Shown piece by piece: positions 1 to 7,340 of a stretch of DNA of 19,407 nucleotides (its first letter is position 1; each line of letters opens with the position of its first letter). Location of the stretch: the NCBI GenBank assembly GCA_913061345.1, contig CAJXTZ010000044.1:1-19407 (forward strand), written 5' to 3'. Origin of the DNA: an uncultured Erythrobacter sp. (GTDB lineage: Bacteria > Pseudomonadota > Alphaproteobacteria > Sphingomonadales > Sphingomonadaceae). The notes under the pieces were generated by a model. That model was not told where the DNA came from. It worked only from the letters and a program-made list of their open reading frames with translations, and made no database searches. Position numbers and translations under genes: made by a program.

Positions 1-41
1 ATGCCTAGTCTCGTGGGCTCGGAGATGTGTATAAGAGACAG
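1..41 (+). other. Nextera adapter contamination (i7 index tail, Read-2 adapter, Tn5 mosaic end)
   Basis: Positions 8-41 match the Illumina Nextera Read-2 transposase adapter and end in the 19-bp Tn5 mosaic end AGATGTGTATAAGAGACAG (23-41). Positions 1-7 (ATGCCTA) equal the last seven bases of the Nextera i7 index N706 as written in the adapter oligo (CATGCCTA). This is library-preparation sequence left on the contig, not genome. An ATG at 27 inside it opens a false reading frame beginning MYKRQ, a familiar adapter translation. Genomic sequence starts at 42. Confidence 0.98.
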
Positions 42-803
42 GCAATGGACCGCTCGGGAATGGGTATCGCCAGCCTCACCTCGCACGCAGGGCACCGCGC
101 AACCCCGCCACCGCTGCGCGAGCCGGTGACGCTGACCATGGCCGATATGGGCATGGGTGGCATGGCCCATGATGCGACGGATCACGCGGGTCATGGCGGC
201 ATGGATATGAGCGATGACAGCACAGGCGGGATGGAACACTCCATGCGCGATACCTCGCTGTTGCCGCCCGATGTGAAGGTCGGCCCGGGTATCGACATGG
301 TTGCTCCGATGCCAATGGACCGCATGGATTTTCCCGGTCTCGGACTAGACAATGCTCCGCACCGCGTGCTGCGCTATACCGACCTGAAGGCGAAGAACGC
401 CAATCCGCACCGGATGCCCACGCGCAGCCTGGAGATACATCTTACCGGCAACATGGAGCGTTACATGTGGTCGTTCGACGGCAAGCAGTTCAGCGCCGTC
501 AGCGACGATCCCATTCGCTTCGGCTATGACGAGCGCGTTCGCGTGAAACTGGTGAACGACACCATGATGGCCCACCCCATCCACCTGCACGGCCATTTCT
601 TCGAACTGGTGAACGGCGCGGGCATGATGAACCAGCCGCTGAAACATACAGTGGTGGTGCAGCCGGGCAGCACGGCGACCTTCGACCTGACGGCGAACGA
701 GCCGGGCGACTGGGCCTTCCACTGCCATCTGCTCTATCACATGCATGCGGGCATGATGCAGACCGTCACCGTACGGCCCTTCCCCGAAGAGGGAGAGGCA
801 TGA
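42..803 (+). CDS. copA: Copper resistance multicopper oxidase CopA, C-terminal fragment (5' end missing)
   Basis: This is the last 253 codons of a periplasmic CopA-type multicopper oxidase, a family usually about 600 residues that oxidises Cu(I) and confers copper tolerance. The reading frame runs in from the adapter, so no genuine start is present; the ATG at 27 is adapter. Fragment residues about 40-70 are rich in Met and His (MGMGGMAHDATDHAGHGGMDM), typical of the Met-rich segment in CopA. The C-terminal cupredoxin domain carries the two copper-ligand motifs, HPIHLHGHFFEL (about 178-189) and HCHLLYHMHAGMM (about 227-239), which supply type 1 and trinuclear-centre ligands. The stop overlaps the next gene by four bases (ATGA), indicating translational coupling to copB. 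Absence of the N-terminal two thirds reflects the contig end and is not evidence of gene decay. Confidence 0.93.
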   Translation, partial: AMDRSGMGIASLTSHAGHRATPPPLREPVTLTMADMGMGGMAHDATDHAGHGGMDMSDDSTGGMEHSMRDTSLLPPDVKVGPGIDMVAPMPMDRMDFPGLGLDNAPHRVLRYTDLKAKNANPHRMPTRSLEIHLTGNMERYMWSFDGKQFSAVSDDPIRFGYDERVRVKLVNDTMMAHPIHLHGHFFELVNGAGMMNQPLKHTVVVQPGSTATFDLTANEPGDWAFHCHLLYHMHAGMMQTVTVRPFPEEGEA

Positions 804-1822
804 TGCACAGTATTCTGCTGGCCAGCGCCGCCTTAGTCGCAGCTCCGGCTGCAGCGCAGGATCATTCCGGCCATGCCGGGCACGATGCGCCGGCGCAGGA
901 GGAGATGGACCCTTCCGCGCATGAGGCGATGGACCATTCGCAGCACGCGCTGGAGATACCTGAAGAGCCTGCAATGGATCATACGCAGCATCGCCAAATG
1001 GATCATTCCACCATGGATCACGGCGAGAGGGATCACTCGCAGATGAACCATGGCGATCACGCAGTCATGGAAATTCCTGCCAGACCTCCGCCGCCCCGAG
1101 CCTTCGAGGGACCGCGCCATGCCGCCGAGATGTTCTTCGACGCCGATCGCCTCGCCGCAGCACGCGCCTACAACCGCATCGCGCATGGCAATATGACCAC
1201 CGGCATGGTTCTGGCCGAAAGGCTGGAGGCGCGCATCGCCGACGGGCACGATGAATTCCTGTGGGATGTCAGCGCTTGGTACGGGACATCGCTCGACAAG
1301 ATCGTGTTCAAGAGCGAAGGCGAAGGCGAGTTCGGCAGCGGCGAAGTGGACGATGCCGAGATACAGCTTCTATGGGGCCACGCCATCGGCCCGTTCATCG
1401 ATCTACAGGCAGGCATGCGCGTGGACGTGGAGCCCGCCACCACCGCGCATCTGGCCTTGGGAGCGGCGGGCCTGGCGCCCTACATGATCCACTTCGATGC
1501 CGCCGCTTTCCTTTCCGACGAAGGCGACCTGACCGCGCGGATCGAGGCAGAGCATGACATGAGGTTCACGCAGAAGCTGATCCTGCAACCGCGCGTGGAA
1601 GCCGAATTGTCGGCGCAGGATATTCCCGAACGCGGCGTGGGTGCCGGGCTTTCGAAGATAGAGGTAGGCGCGAGGCTCCGTTACGAAATCGTGCCCCAGT
1701 TCGCGCCCTACGTGGGCGTGGAATACGAAGCCGCTACCGGCCAGACGGCAGATTATATCCGCGCCGCCGGGGATGACCCCGACGGCGTTTCAATATTGCT
1801 CGGTGTGCGCTTCTGGTTCTGA
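800..1822 (+). CDS. copB: Copper resistance protein CopB (outer-membrane)
   Basis: A 340-residue CopB-family protein, the outer-membrane partner of CopA in periplasmic copper sequestration. Residues 1-20 form a Sec signal peptide (cleavage near APAAAQ|DH). Residues 21-89 are a His/Met-rich copper-binding stretch with repeated MDHSQ/MDHTQH/MDHSTMDH units. From about 138 to the end is the CopB beta-barrel domain, with alternating aromatic strands and a terminal aromatic (RFWF) as in outer-membrane proteins. Two adjacent ATGs exist at 800 and 803; the first overlaps the copA stop (ATGATG), so either is consistent with coupled translation. The gene runs head-on into the DUF305-LVIVD gene with a 7-bp gap. 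The His/Met region is unusually rich but fits the family. Confidence 0.93.
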   Translation: MMHSILLASAALVAAPAAAQDHSGHAGHDAPAQEEMDPSAHEAMDHSQHALEIPEEPAMDHTQHRQMDHSTMDHGERDHSQMNHGDHAVMEIPARPPPPRAFEGPRHAAEMFFDADRLAAARAYNRIAHGNMTTGMVLAERLEARIADGHDEFLWDVSAWYGTSLDKIVFKSEGEGEFGSGEVDDAEIQLLWGHAIGPFIDLQAGMRVDVEPATTAHLALGAAGLAPYMIHFDAAAFLSDEGDLTARIEAEHDMRFTQKLILQPRVEAELSAQDIPERGVGAGLSKIEVGARLRYEIVPQFAPYVGVEYEAATGQTADYIRAAGDDPDGVSILLGVRFWF

Positions 1823-1833
1823 CGAACCGTCAG
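1815..1833. other. Palindrome spanning both convergent stop codons
   Basis: Arms CTGACG (1819-1824) and CGTCAG (1828-1833) around AAC form a short hairpin that includes the copB TGA and the TGA of the opposing gene. A competing hairpin GGTTC/GAACC (1815-1828) overlaps it. There is no T-tract, so it is not a canonical intrinsic terminator, and no other terminator is visible between the two genes. Confidence 0.45.
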
Positions 1834-4115
1834 CCACCCATCCGGCTGCGCTGGGCTGCCTCGACCTGTTCTGTCGTCCATTCCACCGGATACTGCGTCT
1901 GCGGGTTGAACACATCGCCCTGGTAGCTGGCCGCTTCGGCGGCAGCGATTTCCTCCGCGGTCAGGTGTTCGCTGGGCTCCAGCGCGAACACGTCGATCCC
2001 GCGGACGATCTCGGTGGCGTAGATGCGGCCGTTGTACCAGTAGGCAGACCAGTACCCGCCGGTAACCAGCTGATCGTCATCGATCGGACCGCGATCGAAA
2101 TAGGCGATCTCGAACGGGTTTACCGGATCGGTGAAGTCTATCACCGAAACGCCGCCCTGATACCATGCCTGCACGAAAATATTGCGCCCCGGCACCGGGA
2201 TGATGGAGCCGTTGTGCGCCACGCAGTTCTCGGTATCGCCCTGGGGTGCGGGCAGCTTGAAGGTGCCGCGATATTCCAGCTGTCCATCCACGATGGCGTA
2301 AAAGGCATTGGCACCCCATTCGCGCGGATCGGTGGCCTGGCAACGCGGCCTGCCGCCGCCGCCCCATTCATCGGTGAACAGCACGATATCGCCGGTGTTG
2401 TTGAACGTGGCGGAATGCCAATAGGCAAAACCGGGGTCCACCACCTCATCCATCCGCACCGGGTTCAGCGGGTCGGAGATATCGAAGATGATGCCGTTGC
2501 CCGAACACGCCCCTGCCGCAAGGTTTAGCGAGGGGAACACGGTAATGTCGTGGCACTGATCGGTACGGCGGGTCTCCTGCGTTTCGTCGCCGTGATCGCC
2601 GCCCTGCCACAGGCCTGCCAGCCGCCCGGTTTCAGGATCGGCGAAAACGGCGGGGCTGGATACGATGCGCGACAGTGAAGGATCGGCCAGCGGAATTTCC
2701 ACCACGTCGATACGGAACAAGGCGGTGCGTTCGTCGCCCGGCACATCGCCGATGCAGATTTCCAGTTCCTCTGTGTCGCGCACGGAGCCTGTGCCGGAGT
2801 TGTAGACAATCAGGCTGTCATCGGTGCGCGTGACGATGGAATGGGTGTGGCTGCCCCGGCAGGTTTGCACCTGCCCCACCTGCACCGGGCGCGTGACGTC
2901 GGATATGTCGAAAATGCGCAGGCCGCGGAAACGGTCTTCGCTCACGCGGTCGGTTACGCCCTCAAGGCCGCAGTCGGTGCGTCCGCGCGTTTCCTCCACG
3001 CTCATGATGAGAAGGTCGCCCGCAATCGACACATCGCCCTGTCCGCCCGGACACACCACCGAGCTGACCAGCTGCGGAACTCCGTCCGTGCCGAGGCGAT
3101 AGGCGTTGAAGCCGTGATAGTTGCCCGCAACCATCAGATCACCGGCAAATGCCATGTCGGTGTTGGAGAAACTCAGCATCCCGCCGCGCTGGGCATAGCG
3201 GCGCTCATCCTCCTCGGCCCCCGGGTCACGGATTGCAGATGCGGCCACTTCGGTGTGGTCCGCATCAACCTCGCGGTGATCAGCGTCATGCTCCATGTCG
3301 CTGTCTGCTTCGCCCTCGTCCTCCTCCTCGTCGGAAAGGATTTCCGGACGCAGCCCGGCAGGGTTCTCCGGATCGAAGAAGCCTGCGGGTTTGCGCAAGA
3401 AGGCTACGTGGCGAAGGTTGCTGATGGCTTCGCCCGCATCGAACACGCCTGCGGCCAGCGTGGCGCGCGGATCGTCGGAGAGGCTGGCGAGGAAGGCGTT
3501 CATCCGCTCGATCTCGGCGTTCTGATCGTTCACCACTTCGCTGGTGAATTCGTACATCACCGGATCGGCGGCGGTACCGCGCTGGCTGTGCAGTTCTTCC
3601 ACCATGGTGATCGCGCCCTGGTGGTGGCGCACCATCATCTCCAGAAACAGACGATCGAAATTGGTGCCGCGGGCTGCTTCCAGCGCAGCCAGCTGTTCAG
3701 GTGTTGCCATCCCGACCATGCCCGAATGCGCGGCGTGCCCCATGCCCGCCATGTCCAGCGGCTCGCTACGGTCGGACAGCCAGCCGCGCATGAAATCGAT
3801 CTCATCCTCTTGCGAGGCGTCGATCCGGCCCGCGACCGCCAGTGTCTCGGACGTATTCGTGCGATCTTCCACCAGGGCCGCCATGTCTACAGCTTGCTGA
3901 TGGTGTACGATCATGCTTTGCATGAAGACCACGTCCGCCTGGGAGTAGGCGTTGCGCGCTAACTGCCTCGCCTCGTCCTCGCTCAGCGTGCGCGGTGCCT
4001 GTCCTATGCCGCCGGGTTGTACGATGGTCACATCCTGCGCGGAAGCGGTGGCGGCACTGGCCAGAAGGATAGCCGCGAGCGAGGCTCCCGACGACAGGCG
4101 AAAGCAATTGGTCAT
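1830..4115 (-). CDS. Secreted DUF305 - LVIVD-repeat fusion protein, probable copper-binding
   Basis: A large exported two-part protein (761 residues from the start used here; 770 from the upstream ATG at 4142). A signal peptide ending ATASA|QD is followed by a DUF305 domain. This ferritin-like helical domain occurs in periplasmic copper-binding proteins such as cyanobacterial CopM. It has two His-His helices, MQSMIVHHQQAVDMA and FLEMMVRHHQGAITM (about residues 65-80 and 158-172). A strongly acidic, His-containing linker (about 262-292) leads into an LVIVD-type beta-propeller of about 400 residues with eight scattered cysteines that may pair in the periplasm. The start at 4115 is preferred: GGGA lies 9 bases upstream, the signal peptide is well formed, and a candidate promoter would put transcription start close to 4142. 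It faces copB and is divergent from the methyltransferase-like lipoprotein gene, so a copper role is inferred from domain plus context. The propeller's ligand is unknown. Confidence 0.85.
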   Translation of the reverse strand: MTNCFRLSSGASLAAILLASAATASAQDVTIVQPGGIGQAPRTLSEDEARQLARNAYSQADVVFMQSMIVHHQQAVDMAALVEDRTNTSETLAVAGRIDASQEDEIDFMRGWLSDRSEPLDMAGMGHAAHSGMVGMATPEQLAALEAARGTNFDRLFLEMMVRHHQGAITMVEELHSQRGTAADPVMYEFTSEVVNDQNAEIERMNAFLASLSDDPRATLAAGVFDAGEAISNLRHVAFLRKPAGFFDPENPAGLRPEILSDEEEDEGEADSDMEHDADHREVDADHTEVAASAIRDPGAEEDERRYAQRGGMLSFSNTDMAFAGDLMVAGNYHGFNAYRLGTDGVPQLVSSVVCPGGQGDVSIAGDLLIMSVEETRGRTDCGLEGVTDRVSEDRFRGLRIFDISDVTRPVQVGQVQTCRGSHTHSIVTRTDDSLIVYNSGTGSVRDTEELEICIGDVPGDERTALFRIDVVEIPLADPSLSRIVSSPAVFADPETGRLAGLWQGGDHGDETQETRRTDQCHDITVFPSLNLAAGACSGNGIIFDISDPLNPVRMDEVVDPGFAYWHSATFNNTGDIVLFTDEWGGGGRPRCQATDPREWGANAFYAIVDGQLEYRGTFKLPAPQGDTENCVAHNGSIIPVPGRNIFVQAWYQGGVSVIDFTDPVNPFEIAYFDRGPIDDDQLVTGGYWSAYWYNGRIYATEIVRGIDVFALEPSEHLTAEEIAAAEAASYQGDVFNPQTQYPVEWTTEQVEAAQRSRMGG

Positions 4116-4151
4116 GTGGTGCGATCCCGAAACTGTTTTCATTCGAAAGCT

Positions 4152-4180
4152 TTAGGAGCGGTAAAGCGTGTCCTCGTCAA
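4152..4180 (-). promoter_or_regulatory. Candidate sigma70-type promoter for the DUF305-LVIVD gene
   Basis: On the minus strand TTGACG (4180-4175) is followed after 17 bases by TCCTAA (4157-4152). The -35 is good and the -10 poor. Initiation would fall near 4145, leaving a leader of about 30 nt before the ATG at 4115 but almost none before the ATG at 4142. Confidence 0.3.
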
Positions 4181-4206
4181 GCCGGTACCTTTGATCAACG
4201 GCCCGC

Positions 4207-4235
4207 TTGTCGTGGGCACAAGTTGAGCGTAGTTT
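4207..4235 (+). promoter_or_regulatory. Candidate sigma70-type promoter for the methyltransferase-like lipoprotein gene
   Basis: TTGTCG (4207-4212), a 17-base spacer and TAGTTT (4230-4235) precede the gene. Initiation near 4242 would yield a 20-nt leader ending in GAGGGGAGA before the ATG at 4262, and would exclude the more upstream start at 4223. Confidence 0.35.
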
Positions 4236-4261
4236 TCTTGTTGAGAGAGAGCGAGGGGAGA

Positions 4262-5065
4262 ATGTTCGTGCGCAAAGCCATCATGGCGGGTGCTCTGCTG
4301 CTGGGCCTGGCGGCCTGCGGGGATCAGCCGGAGCCTACCGACAATGAATCCACCGAATATTCGGCGCGGCAATACATGCAGGCGGTCAACGATATCGCGC
4401 GCATGGATGATCGTCAGTTTGACGATGCGCGCAAGCCGGGCGACCTGCTGGCTTTTGCCCGGATCGACAAGGGCGACGTGGTTGGCGACTATATAATGGG
4501 CAGCGGTTATCTCACCCGGCTGCTGGCAACAGCGGTTGGGGCCGACGGAAAGGTCTATGCCTTTCAGCCGGAGGAATTTATCGCCTTCAGACCGGAATAT
4601 GCCGCAGAGCAGGACGCTGCCGTTGCGCCCTATTCCGATATTGACGGCAATCCGGTGAACGTTTTTCCGCTGCGTGGTCCGATTGCGGAGCCGGGGTGGC
4701 CCGAACCGCTCGATACCATCATGACGGTGATGAATTTCCACGATCTTTATATCGCGCAAATGCCCGAAGACACGGCGGATGCGGCCGTGCAGATGCTGTA
4801 TGATGCGCTGAAACCCGGCGGTACGCTGGTGGTGGTGGACCATCTGGCCGCAGAAGGCGGCGGCGTGGAAGCGGCCGACCAGTTGCACCGAATGGACCGA
4901 CTAATGGCGCTGGATGCGCTGACGGGCGTCGGCTTCGTGCTGGAGGCGGAATCCGATCTTTATGCGCAGCCAGGCGATCCGCGCGACGCCAACGTGTTCG
5001 ACGCATCCATTCGCGGAAACACCGATCAGTTCGCCTGGCGTCTGCGCAAGCCAGATGCGGGCTGA
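4262..5065 (+). CDS. Methyltransferase-like lipoprotein (COG4798-type)
   Basis: A 267-residue protein beginning with a lipoprotein signal peptide; the lipobox is LAAC with Cys19, so it is predicted to be exported and lipid-anchored. The rest looks like a class I SAM-dependent methyltransferase fold: a glycine loop DYIMGSGYLTRLL (about 76-88), a following GKVYAFQPEEF strand, IMTVMNFHDLY (about 153-163) and ALKPGGTLVVVDH (about 182-194). The glycine loop is degenerate, with Ile where the first Gly of the usual D-x-G-x-G-x-G is expected. The upstream start at 4223 would add 13 residues before the signal peptide; 4262 is preferred because GAGGGGAG sits just upstream. It lies divergent to a copper-binding protein gene. 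Exported members of this family are puzzling because SAM is cytoplasmic. Enzymatic activity is not established from sequence. Confidence 0.8.
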   Translation: MFVRKAIMAGALLLGLAACGDQPEPTDNESTEYSARQYMQAVNDIARMDDRQFDDARKPGDLLAFARIDKGDVVGDYIMGSGYLTRLLATAVGADGKVYAFQPEEFIAFRPEYAAEQDAAVAPYSDIDGNPVNVFPLRGPIAEPGWPEPLDTIMTVMNFHDLYIAQMPEDTADAAVQMLYDALKPGGTLVVVDHLAAEGGGVEAADQLHRMDRLMALDALTGVGFVLEAESDLYAQPGDPRDANVFDASIRGNTDQFAWRLRKPDAG

Positions 5066-5143
5066 TCGCGCGCGCTTTTCCCGGCACGAATTGGCTGCCC
5101 GCCCGTTGTCCAGACTCATCATCAATTGCAGGAGAGCAAAGCA

Positions 5144-5551
5144 ATGAAAGTCCCGCACAAGGCCCACATCGCACTCGTCGATGGAGAGCGATTCGTGCTG
5201 TTGCGCAACGAAGGACAAATTTTCGAACCCAAGCTTTCGAAAGTTGCAGAACCCAAGCTCGACCCCACCAATTTCAGCGCCGGTGTAAAGCACCAGGACC
5301 ATGCCGGACAGGTTGCCGGTAACACCGATCTCAATGAACTGGCCCACGGCGCGGCCGCTGCGGAATGGCTGAATAACAAGTCCATCGCGAACGAGATCGA
5401 CGAACTGCTGATTGTAGCCGACCCGAAGACGCTGGGCGAGATGCGACGGCACTATCACGTCGAACTGGAAAAGCGGCTGGTCGGTGAAGTGGACAAGGCA
5501 CTGACGCACGAACCTCTCGATAAGATCGGCAAGGTTCTCGCCAACGCCTGA
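5144..5551 (+). CDS. Host attachment family protein (baeRF-like)
   Basis: A 135-residue cytoplasmic protein matching the bacterial 'protein required for attachment to host cells' family. That family is related to the archaeo-eukaryotic release factor (baeRF) fold; its molecular function is not firmly known. Features are an N-terminal strand AHIALVDGERFVLLRN, a central AEWLNNKSIANEIDELLIVADPKTLGEMRRHY segment typical of the family, and a C-terminal helix with LVGEVDKALTHEPLDKI. GGAG at 5131-5134 gives a normal spacing to the ATG at 5144, so the six residues from an upstream ATG at 5126 are excluded. It starts 78 bases after the methyltransferase-like gene on the same strand and ends in a strong terminator, so cotranscription with that gene is possible. 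Confidence 0.8.
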   Translation: MKVPHKAHIALVDGERFVLLRNEGQIFEPKLSKVAEPKLDPTNFSAGVKHQDHAGQVAGNTDLNELAHGAAAAEWLNNKSIANEIDELLIVADPKTLGEMRRHYHVELEKRLVGEVDKALTHEPLDKIGKVLANA

Positions 5552-5600
5552 TTCCCGCACGCGCCGCCCAAAAACAGCCATACTAACTCGGTACATCGTC

Positions 5601-5634
5601 AATTCCGCGCGATTCGTCGCGCGGGATTGTTATT
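5601..5634 (+). terminator. Intrinsic terminator after the host attachment gene
   Basis: A perfect 8-bp GC stem, CCGCGCGA (5605-5612) with TCGCGCGG (5617-5624), closes a TTCG tetraloop. Flanking AATT/GATT extends it to 12 bp, and a T-rich stretch (GATTGTTATT) follows. Confidence 0.8.
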
Positions 5635-5683
5635 CCCTATGCGATTAAGCATTTGCTAAGCACGTTTCAGGCAATCTCGCTTC

Positions 5684-6754
5684 ATGGATAAATCGGTGAT
5701 CGCACGCATAGTTGCTCTTTTCGCCCTGATGCTTACCCCGCTGGCAGCAACGCCGGCGGTCGCACAGGATTTTGAATCCGCTTTTGACAGCGCCTTTGGC
5801 ACGCAGGTGCGAGAGCCGCCGGAGATCATCGCAAGGCCCAGTACCCCGCTGGAAATGCGGATCGCGCAGATCGCCGACGGCAGCGATGGGCGTATCGGTG
5901 TGGCCGCGATCGACCTTGTCAGCGGCGAAGAGGTATCCATTCTGGGAGACCAGCGTTTTCCCATGGCGTCGACCAGCAAGATTGCCATTGCCGCTACCTT
6001 CCTTGAAGGGGTGGACCAGGGTCGCTGGAGCCTGACCAGCGAATTCCCGCTGATGTGGGCGGTTCGTTCCCCGCGCTTTTCCACTGCCGTTGCTCCTGTG
6101 CGCGCAGGTGAACACATGTCTGCTCGCCAGCTTATCGACCTGATGATCACGCGCAGTTCCAACCCGGCGACCGATGCGTTGCTGGCAGCGGTGGGCGGCC
6201 CTTCTGCCGTCAACGACTGGGCACGGCGCGCCGGTCTGGCCGAATTTAGCCTGGACCGCGATATCGCGACGCTCGTCCGCGACGATGGCGAGTTCGATCC
6301 CACTTACCATATCGATCCGCGCGACAGCGCGACGCCGCAAACCATGGTGCGCCTGCTGGCAGGTATCTATCAAGGCGAATGGCTGAGCCCGCAGAGCCGC
6401 GAAGTCATTCTCGATGCCATGGAACGGTGCCGCACGGGCCGTCGCCGTATCCCCGCAATGATCCCCAGTGAAGCGACCGTTGCTCACAAGACCGGTACGC
6501 TGAACCGCATGGCTGGCGATATCGGTATTGTCGAAACGCCCGATGGCCGTGCGATTGCCCTGGCGATCTTCGTCACCGGGCAAAGCGCATCACAAGCGGA
6601 TGAAAACCGCAACAAGGCCGAAGCGCGCCGCCGCCGCGATGCGCGCATCGCCTCGATCGCGCGTGCGCTTTACGATGGCTTTGCCGAGCAGGCCGAGGCA
6701 CGCCGCTTCGCAAACGCCAGCCATTCATCCACTGGCACAGCGGCGGCGCGATAA
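5684..6754 (+). CDS. Exported class A beta-lactamase-fold serine hydrolase with altered omega loop
   Basis: A 356-residue secreted protein of the class A beta-lactamase / PBP-like family. The signal peptide ends near AVA|QD (residue 27). The active-site S-x-x-K is STSK (Ser96, Lys99). The SDN-equivalent is SSN (158-160), and the KTG box is HKTGTL (269-271). In TEM-type enzymes the omega loop reads LDRWEPELN with catalytic Glu166. Here the aligned LDR is followed by DIATLVRDDGEFD, so there is no Glu at the canonical place. The conserved downstream DPRDSATPQTM (TEM: ERDTTTP) anchors the alignment. The protein also has a longer N-terminal lead and an Arg/Ala-rich C-terminal tail of about 50 residues beyond the fold. 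It may be a weak lactamase, a D,D-peptidase-like enzyme or a penicillin-binding protein; resistance cannot be claimed from sequence. No strong Shine-Dalgarno is seen. The gene has its own terminator. Confidence 0.85.
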   Translation: MDKSVIARIVALFALMLTPLAATPAVAQDFESAFDSAFGTQVREPPEIIARPSTPLEMRIAQIADGSDGRIGVAAIDLVSGEEVSILGDQRFPMASTSKIAIAATFLEGVDQGRWSLTSEFPLMWAVRSPRFSTAVAPVRAGEHMSARQLIDLMITRSSNPATDALLAAVGGPSAVNDWARRAGLAEFSLDRDIATLVRDDGEFDPTYHIDPRDSATPQTMVRLLAGIYQGEWLSPQSREVILDAMERCRTGRRRIPAMIPSEATVAHKTGTLNRMAGDIGIVETPDGRAIALAIFVTGQSASQADENRNKAEARRRRDARIASIARALYDGFAEQAEARRFANASHSSTGTAAAR

Positions 6755-6785
6755 TTTCGAGCAACCGCAACGCCATCCAGGCATA

Positions 6786-6826
6786 GAAAAAGGGCGCTGC
6801 CATCGCTGGCCGCGCCCTTGATCTTT
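6786..6826. terminator. Bidirectional intrinsic terminator between convergent genes
   Basis: AAGGGCGC (6790-6797) pairs with GCGCCCTT (6812-6819), and an inner GCCA/TGGC stem closes most of the loop. The + side is followed by GATCTTTT. The minus side reads into a run of five T, from AAAAA at 6787-6791. It can therefore end both the hydrolase gene and the opposing lipoprotein gene. Confidence 0.8.
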
Positions 6827-6852
6827 TGTAAGCTTGAAAAGCCGTAAACCGA

Positions 6853-7116
6853 TTACTCGACTTCGTTGGCTTCGGCTTCCATTTCGGCGCCGGCTTCCTG
6901 CATTTCTTCGCCAGCAGCAGCCATGCCGTCTTCCATTTCCATCTCGGCTTCCGTGGTGGCAGCTTCGAGATCCTGCTCAACGGCTTCAGCGTTGGCTTCG
7001 GTGTCGGCGGCTGCGCTTTCAGCGGTTGCTTCTGCAGCGTCTTCGGTGCCTTCCGAGCAAGCGGCCAGGGTGAGAGCGCCAGCAGCTGCGGCGGCGACGA
7101 GAGCGATCTTACGCAT
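6853..7116 (-). CDS. Small, extremely acidic lipoprotein of unknown function
   Basis: An 87-residue protein beginning MRKIALVAAAAAGALTLAAC, a clear lipoprotein signal with lipobox LAAC and Cys20. The mature part of 68 residues is almost wholly Ala, Glu, Met, Thr and Asp. About 24 residues are acidic and none is Lys, Arg or His, and there are no aromatics, so it is probably helical or disordered. The start at 7116 is preferred over an open frame reaching 7299 because AAGGA lies upstream and the signal peptide begins there. It is convergent with the hydrolase gene and divergent from polA. Similar short Ala/Glu-rich lipoproteins are common in sphingomonads, but I recognise no function. Confidence 0.75.
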   Translation of the reverse strand: MRKIALVAAAAAGALTLAACSEGTEDAAEATAESAAADTEANAEAVEQDLEAATTEAEMEMEDGMAAAGEEMQEAGAEMEAEANEVE

Positions 7117-7340
7117 AGGTAAAAAATCCTTGAATTGCACAGTTTTGGGTGTGGCTAATGCCGTTCCCGAAGCCAGCCTTTCCGCCGGCTCTGCTGCCCA
7201 AATAAGGCCACAATTGTAACCGCGCAAGCAGAATGTGGCACAATTGCGGCGAACCGAGGGCCAGAATAAGGCAGGATCATCGGTGCTTGCTTGGTTCATT
7301 GGTGCTTACAGGGGCGCGGTGCTCGTGCTAGCAGGCGCTC

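Noticed and set aside
27..41. ATG at 27 as start of copA
   Set aside because: It lies within the adapter; the five residues MYKRQ are adapter translation.
2841..3962. 373-codon open frame on the plus strand
   Set aside because: Antisense to the DUF305-LVIVD gene; low-complexity translation without recognisable domains.
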